A stretch of DNA of 64,000 bases from JAJCYL01 sp965206015. Lineage in GTDB: Bacteria; Bacteroidota; Bacteroidia; Cytophagales; Cyclobacteriaceae. Both the position numbers and the translations under genes were made by a program. Under the pieces are notes generated by a model. The model searched no databases and was not told where the DNA came from. It saw only the letters and a list, made by a program, of their open reading frames with translations. Positions 1-7,880 of the stretch are shown one piece after another. How positions within the stretch are numbered: the stretch's first letter is position 1; the number at the start of each line of letters is the position of its first letter. The stretch spans positions 310,001-374,000 of the forward strand of contig CBDBIW010000015.1 of the NCBI GenBank assembly GCA_965206015.1, given 5' to 3'.

Positions 1-1
1 G

Positions 2-28
2 GCAGGTGGTACTGTCGTAATACTTTAA
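2..28 (+). CDS. rplO: Ribosomal protein L15, C-terminal tail (partial)
   Basis: The window opens inside a reading frame that ends AGGTVVIL and stops at TAA (26-28), which overlaps the secY ATG in a TAATG junction. In the spc operon the gene before secY is rplO, and the short glycine/valine-rich tail fits the L15 C-terminus. Only eight codons are visible, so the identity rests mainly on gene order. Confidence 0.6.
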   Translation, partial: AGGTVVIL

Positions 29-1344
29 TGAAGAAATTCTTTACCACCATACGGAACATTTTCTCGATTGAGGAGCTTAGGATCAAAATCCTTAACACAC
101 TGGGCTTATTGATAATTTTTCGATTAGGCTCATTCGTTGTGTTACCAGGTATTGACCCGAGTAAATTGGGTGGAGATGCTCAGGGTATTTTTGGCCTTTT
201 GGACACTTTCCTTGGGGGTGCATTTAGCAATGCTTCAATCTTTGGATTGGGTATCATGCCGTACATATCTGCATCAATTGTACTGCAATTGCTTACAGTG
301 GCGGTTCCTTATTTCCAGAAATTACAAAAAGAAGGAGATAGCGGCAGAAAGAAGATTAATCAGATAACCAGAGTTTTAACCATTGCCATAACCTTTGCTC
401 AGGGGTCCGCCTACATTAATGGAACTATTCCAAGGGAAGCAATTTTAGTTGACAACTTAATCTTTTTTAATTTCTCTTCAATTATCATATTGACGTCAGG
501 TACCATATTCTGTATGTGGCTTGGTGAAAGGATTACCGACAAAGGAATTGGTAACGGAATCTCAATGCTTATTATGATCGGCATTATATCGAGATTCCCG
601 GGTAGTATTGTTGCCGAAGCCCTCTCAAGAGGTCTTAGCCAGGCATTGTTCTTCGTGATTGAAATACTAGCACTGTTCTTTGTGGTAATGGGAGTTGTAA
701 TGCTCACCCAGGCAATTCGTAAGATACCGGTTCAGTACGCTAAACAAGTTGTTGGTAATAAGGTATATGGTGGCCAGAGGCAATACATTCCTCTGAAAGT
801 GAATGCTGCCGGAGTCATGCCAATCATTTTCGCACAGTCGCTGATGTTCTTGCCAGCACTAATTGCAGGTTTATGGGCAGATTCAAGTGATATTGCCTTA
901 TATATAGGTACTACATTTTCAGATTTTCAGTCCTGGCAATACAATGGAGTGTTTGCAATTCTGATTATTCTATTCACATTCTTTTATACGGCGATCACAA
1001 TCAACCCAAATCAGATTGCAGATGACATGAAGCGTAACGGAGGTTTTATTCCGGGTATAAAGCCAGGCAAGCAAACTTCTGAATTTATAGATAATGTATT
1101 GACTAAAATCACATTACCCGGATCGTTTTTTCTAGCATTAGTAGCTATTATGCCTGCTTTTGCAAGTATCGCAGGTGTGAGTACTGAGTTTTCTCAGTTT
1201 TATGGAGGCACTTCATTATTGATTATGGTAGGTGTTATTTTGGATACGTTGCAACAAATTGAAAGTTATTTGCTAATGAGACATTATGAAGGCATGATGA
1301 AATCAGGCAAAGTAAAAGGCAGGTCTCAAGCAGCAATAGCTTAG
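28..1344 (+). CDS. secY: Preprotein translocase subunit SecY
   Basis: SecY is the central channel of the Sec translocon and exports unfolded proteins across the inner membrane with SecE/G and SecA. The 438-residue product has about ten hydrophobic segments, the usual family length, and starts with the short amphipathic leader MKKFFTTIRNIFSIEELR. Conserved stretches include GLGIMPYISASI (near residue 73) and the GNGISMLI loop. Its start overlaps the rplO stop, and infA follows 9 bp after its stop, so it sits inside the spc/alpha ribosomal operon. Very secure. Confidence 0.97.
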   Translation: MKKFFTTIRNIFSIEELRIKILNTLGLLIIFRLGSFVVLPGIDPSKLGGDAQGIFGLLDTFLGGAFSNASIFGLGIMPYISASIVLQLLTVAVPYFQKLQKEGDSGRKKINQITRVLTIAITFAQGSAYINGTIPREAILVDNLIFFNFSSIIILTSGTIFCMWLGERITDKGIGNGISMLIMIGIISRFPGSIVAEALSRGLSQALFFVIEILALFFVVMGVVMLTQAIRKIPVQYAKQVVGNKVYGGQRQYIPLKVNAAGVMPIIFAQSLMFLPALIAGLWADSSDIALYIGTTFSDFQSWQYNGVFAILIILFTFFYTAITINPNQIADDMKRNGGFIPGIKPGKQTSEFIDNVLTKITLPGSFFLALVAIMPAFASIAGVSTEFSQFYGGTSLLIMVGVILDTLQQIESYLLMRHYEGMMKSGKVKGRSQAAIA

Positions 1345-1353
1345 CAATAGAAT

Positions 1354-1572
1354 ATGGCGAAACAGGCATCGATAGAGCAAGACGGAACAATAGTAGAAGC
1401 GTTGTCAAATGCCATGTTTAGAGTGGAGTTGGAGAATGGTCATCAGGTAATAGCACATATCTCAGGGAAAATGAGAATGTACTACATCAAAATATTACCT
1501 GGAGACAAAGTGAAATTGGAAATGTCCCCTTATGACTTGTCAAAGGGAAGGATTACTTATAGATATAAATAG
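1354..1572 (+). CDS. infA: Translation initiation factor IF-1
   Basis: IF-1 binds the ribosomal A site during initiation. The 72-residue product is a single S1-like OB fold of standard length. It contains QDGTIVEALSNAMFRVELENG and GDKVKLEMSPYDLSKGRITYR, both diagnostic. It lies between secY and rpmJ, the canonical position. Co-transcription with the operon is expected from the short spacers. Confidence 0.97.
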   Translation: MAKQASIEQDGTIVEALSNAMFRVELENGHQVIAHISGKMRMYYIKILPGDKVKLEMSPYDLSKGRITYRYK

Positions 1573-1595
1573 TTTCAGGTATAAACAATAGAGCC

Positions 1596-1712
1596 ATGAA
1601 AGTAAGAGCATCAGTGAAGAAACGAAGTAGTAACTGCAAGATCGTTCGACGAAAAGGCAAGATTTATGTGATTAATAAAACGAACCCTAAGTTCAAGCAA
1701 AGACAAGGATAA
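1596..1712 (+). CDS. rpmJ: Ribosomal protein L36, zinc-ligand-free form
   Basis: A 38-codon gene between infA and rpsM encodes a product beginning MKVRASVKKRSSNCKIVRR and ending NPKFKQRQG, which is L36 over its full length. Zinc-binding L36 proteins carry Cys at about positions 11, 14 and 27 and a His near 32. Here only Cys14 remains; the others are Ser, Asn and Phe-region residues. This is therefore a C-minus L36 that should not bind zinc, a form common in this phylum. The stop is 2 bp before the rpsM start. Confidence 0.95.
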   Translation: MKVRASVKKRSSNCKIVRRKGKIYVINKTNPKFKQRQG

Positions 1713-1714
1713 AT

Positions 1715-2092
1715 ATGGCAAGGATTTCAGGTGTAGATATTCCAGAAAATAAAAGAGGAGAAATTGCTCTCACTTACATTTTCGGAATTGGCCGGAGTAT
1801 AGCTCAAACGATACTGGCTAAAGCAGGCGTTGATTGGGATAAAAAGACAAGTGAATGGACCGATGATGAAGAGAATGCTATCAGGGCAGTCATTACTGAG
1901 AACTTCAAAGTTGAGGGTGTTCTAAAATCTGAAATTCAGCTAAGTATTAAGCGTTTACTTGATATTGGATGCTACAGAGGACTTAGACATAGAAAGGGTC
2001 TTCCCGTACGCGGACAAGGCACTAAGAACAATGCTCGTACAAGAAAAGGAAAAAGAAAAACTGTTGCTAACAAGAAAAAGACTACTAAATAG
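1715..2092 (+). CDS. rpsM: Ribosomal protein S13
   Basis: A 125-residue small-subunit protein of the 30S head that contacts the P-site tRNA. It starts MARISGVDIPENKRGEIALT and has the conserved RGLRHRKGLPVRGQGTKNNA segment near residue 90, followed by a lysine-rich tail that enters the decoding region. Gene order rpmJ-rpsM-rpsK-rpsD-rpoA-rplQ is the standard alpha operon. Confidence 0.97.
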   Translation: MARISGVDIPENKRGEIALTYIFGIGRSIAQTILAKAGVDWDKKTSEWTDDEENAIRAVITENFKVEGVLKSEIQLSIKRLLDIGCYRGLRHRKGLPVRGQGTKNNARTRKGKRKTVANKKKTTK

Positions 2093-2103
2093 GCTTAATT
2101 GAC

Positions 2104-2496
2104 ATGGCACAAAAAAGAAAAGATAAGGCAAGAAAAAGAGTAGTAGTTGTTGAAGCTATAGGTCAAGCTCATATTAGGGCTTCATTCAACAATATCATTA
2201 TTTCTCTTACAAATAATGCAGGGCAGGTCATTTCGTGGTCTTCGTCAGGCAAAATGGGATTTAAGGGTTCTAAGAAGAATACTCCTTATGCGGCTCAAGT
2301 TGCTGCCCAAAATGCCAGTCAAGCCGCTTATGAAGCCGGGTTGAGAAAAGTAGAATTATTTGTGAAAGGCCCTGGTTCTGGAAGAGAATCGGCGATCAGG
2401 ACGATTCAAAATGCAGGTATTGAAATTACCATGATAAAGGACATCACTCCATTACCACATAATGGATGCCGTCCACCAAAAAGAAGAAGAGTTTAG
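2104..2496 (+). CDS. rpsK: Ribosomal protein S11
   Basis: A 130-residue 30S platform protein. Diagnostic segments are SFNNIIISLTN, GPGSGRESAIRTIQNAG and the C-terminal HNGCRPPKRRRV. The N-terminus is a short lysine/arginine-rich extension (MAQKRKDKARKRVV). It lies 11 bp after rpsM in the alpha operon. Confidence 0.97.
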   Translation: MAQKRKDKARKRVVVVEAIGQAHIRASFNNIIISLTNNAGQVISWSSSGKMGFKGSKKNTPYAAQVAAQNASQAAYEAGLRKVELFVKGPGSGRESAIRTIQNAGIEITMIKDITPLPHNGCRPPKRRRV

Positions 2497-2519
2497 GCTA
2501 TTTATAAGAATAATAACAG

Positions 2520-3125
2520 ATGGCGCGATATAGAGGTCCGAAGGCAAAAATTGCCAGAAAATTTAATGAGCCAATTTTTGGCCCTAGTAAAGCTTTGCAA
2601 AAGAAGGCTTACGGTCCTGGTCAACATGGCCGGTCACGTAGAAGAAAGCAATCTGAATATGCTATTCAGCTAGCCGAAAAGCAGAAAGCTAAATATACTT
2701 ATGGTGTATTGGAGAAGCAATTTGCTAACCTTTTTGACAAAGCCTCCAGGAAGAAGGGGGTTACTGGCACTGTACTTCTACAGATGCTTGAATCGAGATT
2801 GGATAATACAGTCTTCAGGTTGGGTATAGCCCCAACTAGAAGAGCTGCGCGACAATTTATTCTTCACAAGCACATTACGGTGAATGGACGTGTTGTTAAT
2901 ATTGGCTCTTATTTAATGAAGAATGGGGATTTAGTCACTGTAAGGGAAAAATCTCAATCATTAGAGGCAATAACACAAAGTTTGAGTTCACATACAGCCA
3001 ACAAATATTCATGGTTGGAGTGGGATGGCAGTCAAATGACTGGAAAATTCAATAACGTACCTGAAAGGGAAGAAATTCCGGAAAACATTCAGGAGCAATT
3101 GATCGTCGAACTTTATTCTAAATAA
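2520..3125 (+). CDS. rpsD: Ribosomal protein S4
   Basis: A primary 16S rRNA-binding protein that nucleates 30S assembly and in many bacteria represses the alpha operon. The 201-residue product has an N-terminal S4 region (MARYRGPKAKIARKFNEPIF) without the CxxC zinc ligands of zinc-type S4. The S4 RNA-binding domain follows (LESRLDNTVFRLGIAPTRRA, near residue 92). Position in the operon is canonical. Confidence 0.97.
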   Translation: MARYRGPKAKIARKFNEPIFGPSKALQKKAYGPGQHGRSRRRKQSEYAIQLAEKQKAKYTYGVLEKQFANLFDKASRKKGVTGTVLLQMLESRLDNTVFRLGIAPTRRAARQFILHKHITVNGRVVNIGSYLMKNGDLVTVREKSQSLEAITQSLSSHTANKYSWLEWDGSQMTGKFNNVPEREEIPENIQEQLIVELYSK

Positions 3126-3162
3126 TTCTTATTATTTTATCAATCAAACAATGACTGGCACT

Positions 3163-4152
3163 ATGTCAATTTTAGCCTTTCAAATGCCTGAAAAGGTAGT
3201 CATGGAAAAGGCAGATGATTTCCATGGACTATTTACCTTCAAACCACTTGAGCCTGGTTACGGGGTTACAATTGGAAACGCCTTAAGGAGAATTCTCCTG
3301 TCTTCTTTGGAAGGTTATGCCATTACAGGCATAAAAATACCGGGTGTACTTCATGAGTTCTCCACTGTAAAAGGTGTTATCGAAGACGTGTCTGAAATCA
3401 TTTTGAACCTGAAAATGGTACGATTCAAGAAAATATCTGATGTTGTTGACAATAAGATCAACATCACGATCAAGAATAAGAAGGAATTTACAGCTGGAGT
3501 TTTAGCCAATTTCACTTCTTCATTTGAGATCTTGAATCCTGATCATGTGATTTGCAATCTGGATGAGAACTCAGAACTTGAAATAGAATTAACGGTTGAG
3601 AAAGGACGTGGATACGTTCCTGCTGAGGAGAATAAACCAAGCGAGCAGATTTTCGGATACATTCCAATTGATGCCATCTTTACACCAATAAAGAATGTAA
3701 AGTATAGCGTAGAAAATACTAGGGTAGAGCAAAAAACTGACTATGAGCAATTGATCATAGATATTGAGACAGATGGCTCTATTCACCCTGAAGTAGCACT
3801 TAAAGGTGCTGCAAATATTCTCATCAAGCACTTCATGCTATTCTCAGATCAAAGTATGGTTCTGGAAACAGCTGAACAAGTTGAACCTGATGCAGTTGAT
3901 GAAGAGTTGTTGCATATGAGGAAGTTGCTTAAAACAGCATTGAATGATTTGGATTTATCTGTAAGAGCTTATAACTGCTTAAAAGCGGCCGACGTAAGAG
4001 CTCTTGGAGATTTGGTAAGATTAGAGATTTCTGACATGATGAAGTTTAGAAATTTTGGAAAAAAATCACTTGCTGAATTGCAACAACTTATAGCTGAGAA
4101 GAACCTTACTTTTGGGATGGATTTGTCAAAGTATAAGTTAGAAGAAGACTAA
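3163..4152 (+). CDS. rpoA: RNA polymerase alpha subunit
   Basis: Alpha dimerises through its N-terminal domain to nucleate core RNA polymerase; its C-terminal domain contacts promoter DNA and activators. The N-terminal hallmark GVTIGNALRRILLSSLEGY lies near residue 35 and the C-terminal helix-hairpin-helix segment FRNFGKKSLAELQQL near residue 290. An upstream in-frame ATG at 3151 would add MTGT. I prefer 3163 because relatives begin at the MSILAFQMPEK-type sequence. The stop is 1 bp from rplQ. Confidence 0.96.
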   Translation: MSILAFQMPEKVVMEKADDFHGLFTFKPLEPGYGVTIGNALRRILLSSLEGYAITGIKIPGVLHEFSTVKGVIEDVSEIILNLKMVRFKKISDVVDNKINITIKNKKEFTAGVLANFTSSFEILNPDHVICNLDENSELEIELTVEKGRGYVPAEENKPSEQIFGYIPIDAIFTPIKNVKYSVENTRVEQKTDYEQLIIDIETDGSIHPEVALKGAANILIKHFMLFSDQSMVLETAEQVEPDAVDEELLHMRKLLKTALNDLDLSVRAYNCLKAADVRALGDLVRLEISDMMKFRNFGKKSLAELQQLIAEKNLTFGMDLSKYKLEED

Positions 4153-4153
4153 A

Positions 4154-4861
4154 ATGAGACACGGAAAAAGATTTAATCATCTTGGCCGTAAGCCCGCACA
4201 CAGGAAGGCGACCCTTTCCAACATGGCATCCTCGTTGATATTACATAAAAGGATTAGCACCACTGTTGCAAAGGCCAAAGCCCTTAGAAAGTATGTGGAG
4301 CCGATTATCACGAGATCCAAGAACGATACTACTCATTCCAGAAGAATAGTTTTCAGATACCTTCAAAGCAAGGAATCTGTAAAAGAACTATTCGCTGATA
4401 TTGCCGAAAAAGTAGCAACCCGTCCGGGAGGCTACACTCGAATCATAAGAATTGGTAACAGGTTAGGCGACAACGCAGAAATGTGCATGATGGAGTTGGT
4501 CGATTACAATGAGTTACTTTTAGATGACACTCAGACAAAGGCCAAAACTAGAAGAGGCAGAAGAAAGAAATCAGGTGAATCAGGATCGGATGTGCAGGCT
4601 GTCACTGATACCGTTGTTGAAGAAGATGTTGCTGAAGAGCAAAAAGCAGAATCTCAGAAGGTAGAGGCTACTTCTGAAGATGTTGTAGAAACTGCCCCCG
4701 AAGATGTAGAAACTATTGCAGAAGAGAGTGAAGTAGCAGAGGAACCTGAACCTGTGCCGGTAGAAGCAGGGGAGGACGTTCAGAGTGAGCCAAAAGCTGC
4801 TGAGGAAGTTGAAACTGAAACAGTAAAGGCAGTACAGAATGACTCAGCAGACAGAGTTTAG
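4154..4861 (+). CDS. rplQ: Ribosomal protein L17 with long acidic tail
   Basis: L17 sits near the peptide exit tunnel of the 50S subunit. Residues 1 to about 120 are the standard L17 core (MRHGKRFNHLGRKPAHRKAT; a later NRLGDNAEMCMMELVDY). The core is followed by a basic KTRRGRRKK patch and then about 95 residues rich in Glu, Val and Ala that look disordered. L17 is usually near 120 to 160 residues, so the tail nearly doubles it. It is the last gene of the alpha operon. Confidence 0.95.
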   Translation: MRHGKRFNHLGRKPAHRKATLSNMASSLILHKRISTTVAKAKALRKYVEPIITRSKNDTTHSRRIVFRYLQSKESVKELFADIAEKVATRPGGYTRIIRIGNRLGDNAEMCMMELVDYNELLLDDTQTKAKTRRGRRKKSGESGSDVQAVTDTVVEEDVAEEQKAESQKVEATSEDVVETAPEDVETIAEESEVAEEPEPVPVEAGEDVQSEPKAAEEVETETVKAVQNDSADRV

Positions 4862-4882
4862 TTTACACTACCTTATTAAGTG

Positions 4883-5068
4883 CTAAACAGTTGCGAAACA
4901 TCGATTCAGGATGGTTCCATGGATATTCCCAAACTCTTTATAGCACCATTCTCTAAAATCCTTAATCTCTTCCTTAATTAGATTCTTGAGAGCTTTCAAC
5001 AATTCTTTTTCAAAAAGCTTCTTGTCGAAACTAACTTTTGACAAAATTGTTTTAAAGTATTCTGACAT
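4883..5068 (-). CDS. Small conserved-looking protein, function unknown
   Basis: A 61-codon frame on the minus strand encodes MSEYFKTILSKVSFDKKLFE followed by a lysine/glutamate-rich helix and a WCYKEFG segment near its C-terminus. It resembles, from memory, a short uncharacterised protein found in Cytophagales, but I cannot name it. A TTG start at 5095 would add nine residues; the ATG at 5068 is preferred. It is the only clear coding candidate between rplQ and the batD-like gene. The plus-strand frame over the same DNA has less protein-like composition. Confidence 0.55.
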   Translation of the reverse strand: MSEYFKTILSKVSFDKKLFEKELLKALKNLIKEEIKDFREWCYKEFGNIHGTILNRCFATV

Positions 5069-5221
5069 TGCTGACTGGTTTAAAGTGTACAACAAAGGAG
5101 CATCCTTTCACGCTTTGGAATACATAAGAAAAGCAATTGAATTTAGTAAATTTGAAAATCAATTGCAAGTGTTGTCGTTATAACTTAACGCCACTAAAAT
5201 TTAAAAGTTGTTGATTCACTT

Positions 5222-6673
5222 ATGGATAATATTAGATTCATATTAGCTTTTTTGATGATCAATATTGGTTGTATTTCCGCAGCTATATCACAGAACTTAA
5301 GGATAGATCTGGGTCCGGACAATATTGGCATAAATCAGGCCTTTACCATTACTGTGACAGTTGAGAATGGAAACCTTGAAAGTTATGACCAGTTTCCCGA
5401 GATCACAGGATTTGTCAAGCGGGGAACTTCTTCGTCATCTTCAACGAACTTTGTGAATGGGAGAGTGTCTTCAACTCAAAGCATAATCCAGAATTACTTG
5501 GCCACCGCAGAAGGTTCATTTAAGTTACCCCCATTCATTATGACGGTTAATAACCAAAAGATTAGGTCGCAGGGTAAGAATATACAGGTTGGACCTCCAG
5601 TCCAAAACAGGCAACGGAATGACCCATTCTTTCGCAATCCTTTTGAGGACCTCTTTGGAGGACAACAACAGCCGCAGGAATATGTTGATATAAACGCTGA
5701 TGCATTTTTGGCCCTAAGTACCGACAAGAGCGACGTTTTTCTTGGAGAGGGTTTTACGTTAACACTCTCGTTCTACGTATCCGAAGACAATCGGGCTCAA
5801 ATGCAGTTTTACGAATTGGGCAAGCAACTCACAGAAATTGTCAAAAAGATAAAACCTGCTAACTGCTGGGAGGAGAATTTCAATATCGACAATATCACTG
5901 AAGAACCGGTGATTCTAAATGGCAAGCACTATAGCCAATACAAGATATTCCAGGCCGCCTATTTCCCTTTAAATGTTGAGCCAATTAATTTCCCCTCAGT
6001 TGATCTGGAGTTAATTAAATATAAAGTGGCAAAACGCAGAACATTCTTCGGCCAAAATAGAAAGGAAGATTTTGAAACATTTCGGTCAAAGCCAAAAAGA
6101 ATTGAAGTAAGGGACCTTCCACCTCATCCTCTAAAAGCGAGTGTTCCGGTGGGTCAATATAAATTGGAGGATAAAATCAGTGGTCAACAGCTTAGGACCG
6201 GTCAAAGTTTCAATTACAACTTTACCGTAAAAGGGATTGGAAATATATCAGCTATTACTAACCCCAATTTGGTAGAAGATGAGGATTTTGATATTTATCC
6301 ACCAAGTATCAGACAAAACATCAATCGGGGTAATAAAAGAGTTACTGGTGTAAAAACCTTTAGTTACTTCGGTGTGCCCAATGAACCCGGAGAATATAAT
6401 TTGGGTGACTATTTCCAACTGACCTATTTCGATCCGGAACGTGAAGTTTATGATACGCTTAGGTCAGACCTTCCAATATTAATTAATGGAGAAAGTAAAA
6501 AAAACGAAATGATCCAAGCCAACGACCTTGGCTCATTTTATGATATTATTCCTTTCGAACAGAATGAGATTCGAGGTCTAAATGAAGATCAATACATCAA
6601 GATTATTGCCAATATTTTCATCTTCTTAATGTTGATCATCAGTACCATTTCAATTCTAGGAAAGCCTTCATAA
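5222..6673 (+). CDS. batD: BatD-like protein (aerotolerance BAT family)
   Basis: A 483-residue exported, membrane-anchored protein. It has an N-terminal signal peptide (about residues 1-23, ending near AISQN), repeated beta-sandwich regions typical of the oxygen-tolerance BatD family, a Gly/Gln-rich linker (FGGQQQPQ, near residue 145) and one transmembrane helix close to the C-terminus (about 458-480). BatD normally works with BatA/B/C/E, but no other bat gene is in this window, so this is a detached paralogue or a separated copy. Its exact role is not established for this family. Confidence 0.8.
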   Translation: MDNIRFILAFLMINIGCISAAISQNLRIDLGPDNIGINQAFTITVTVENGNLESYDQFPEITGFVKRGTSSSSSTNFVNGRVSSTQSIIQNYLATAEGSFKLPPFIMTVNNQKIRSQGKNIQVGPPVQNRQRNDPFFRNPFEDLFGGQQQPQEYVDINADAFLALSTDKSDVFLGEGFTLTLSFYVSEDNRAQMQFYELGKQLTEIVKKIKPANCWEENFNIDNITEEPVILNGKHYSQYKIFQAAYFPLNVEPINFPSVDLELIKYKVAKRRTFFGQNRKEDFETFRSKPKRIEVRDLPPHPLKASVPVGQYKLEDKISGQQLRTGQSFNYNFTVKGIGNISAITNPNLVEDEDFDIYPPSIRQNINRGNKRVTGVKTFSYFGVPNEPGEYNLGDYFQLTYFDPEREVYDTLRSDLPILINGESKKNEMIQANDLGSFYDIIPFEQNEIRGLNEDQYIKIIANIFIFLMLIISTISILGKPS

Positions 6674-6741
6674 GTAATTGAGTAGACACTTTGAATAAAG
6701 TAGATAAAACATAAGTATTTTAGGGATGTTATAGTATTGGA

Positions 6742-7824
6742 ATGGGAAATTCATTCGGACAGCTTTTTAAAATCACAACCTTTGGTGAATCACATGGGCC
6801 AGCTATCGGTGTGACCATAGATGGTTGTCCTGCTGGTCTTGTTATTGATGAACTTAAGATTCAAAGGGATTTGGATAGAAGAAGACCTGGGCAATCAAAA
6901 ATCACCACCCAGAGAAAGGAACCAGACACTTTTGAAATTTTATCCGGAGTATTTGAGGGCAAGACAATGGGCACCCCTGTTTGTATTGTCATCAGAAATC
7001 AAGATCAGAAAAGTAAAGACTATTCCCACATAGCTAACTCCTTCAGGCCCTCACATGCAGATTATACTTATCAAGAAAAATATGGTGAACGTGATTATAG
7101 AGGTGGAGGTAGAAGTTCAGCAAGAGAGACAGCAGCCAGAGTAGCTGCTGGGGCAATCGCAAAACAACTTCTTGAACAAATTGGCGTGTCATTGCTGGCT
7201 TATGTTTCGCAAGTCGGAGATTTAAAATTATCAAAGCCATATACTGATATAGACCTTTCAAAGACTGATGACAATATAATTCGGTGCCCCGACCAGGAAA
7301 TGGCAGGTCGGATGATTGATCTTATCGATAAAACCAGAAAAAACAGAGATACAATAGGAGGAGTGGTCACAGGTGTAATTACCGGTGTACCAGTGGGGCT
7401 TGGTGAACCGGTTTTCGATAAACTTCATGCGGAGTTAGGAAAAGCTATGTTGAGCATTAACGCCGTTAAAGGTTTTGAATACGGAAGTGGACTTGAAGGA
7501 GTAAAGTTGAATGGTTCGGAGCATAATGACGAATTCATCAGTGTGGAAGGAAAGATTCACACCAAGACTAATTATTCAGGGGGAGTTCAAGGTGGTATCT
7601 CAAATGGAGAAGATATATATTTTAATGTTGCCTTTAAACCGGTTGCAACCATTATGATTGATCAGGATAGCGTGGATACGGACGGCAATAAAGTAAAGGT
7701 GTCAGGCAAAGGACGCCATGACCCCTGCGTTGTTCCCCGGGCAGTACCGATCGTAGAGGCGATGGCTGCATTAGTCATAGCAGATTACTATTTAATCAGT
7801 AGAACCAATAAATTACAGACCTGA
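6742..7824 (+). CDS. aroC: Chorismate synthase
   Basis: Catalyses the last shikimate-pathway step, conversion of EPSP to chorismate, using reduced FMN. The 360-residue product has family length and signatures: TFGESHGPAIGVTIDGCPAG at the N-terminus, RPSHADYTY near residue 103, and the RGGGRSSARETAARVAAGAI block near 121. The start ATG gives MGNSFGQLFKITTFGESHG, the usual N-terminus. It is a single gene here with no other aro genes beside it. Confidence 0.97.
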   Translation: MGNSFGQLFKITTFGESHGPAIGVTIDGCPAGLVIDELKIQRDLDRRRPGQSKITTQRKEPDTFEILSGVFEGKTMGTPVCIVIRNQDQKSKDYSHIANSFRPSHADYTYQEKYGERDYRGGGRSSARETAARVAAGAIAKQLLEQIGVSLLAYVSQVGDLKLSKPYTDIDLSKTDDNIIRCPDQEMAGRMIDLIDKTRKNRDTIGGVVTGVITGVPVGLGEPVFDKLHAELGKAMLSINAVKGFEYGSGLEGVKLNGSEHNDEFISVEGKIHTKTNYSGGVQGGISNGEDIYFNVAFKPVATIMIDQDSVDTDGNKVKVSGKGRHDPCVVPRAVPIVEAMAALVIADYYLISRTNKLQT

Positions 7825-7880
7825 CATAACCCACTACTGATTCAAGGCTGGCAATTCCGGCTCGTGAACAGACTGACCAC

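Noticed and set aside
4986..5183. Plus-strand frame MRAFNNSFSKSFLSK overlapping the small minus-strand gene
   Set aside because: Its composition mirrors the minus-strand protein and it shows no conserved motif; the minus-strand frame looks more protein-like.
7043..7261. Antisense open frame within aroC
   Set aside because: It lies wholly opposite a strongly conserved enzyme gene and shows no own motifs.
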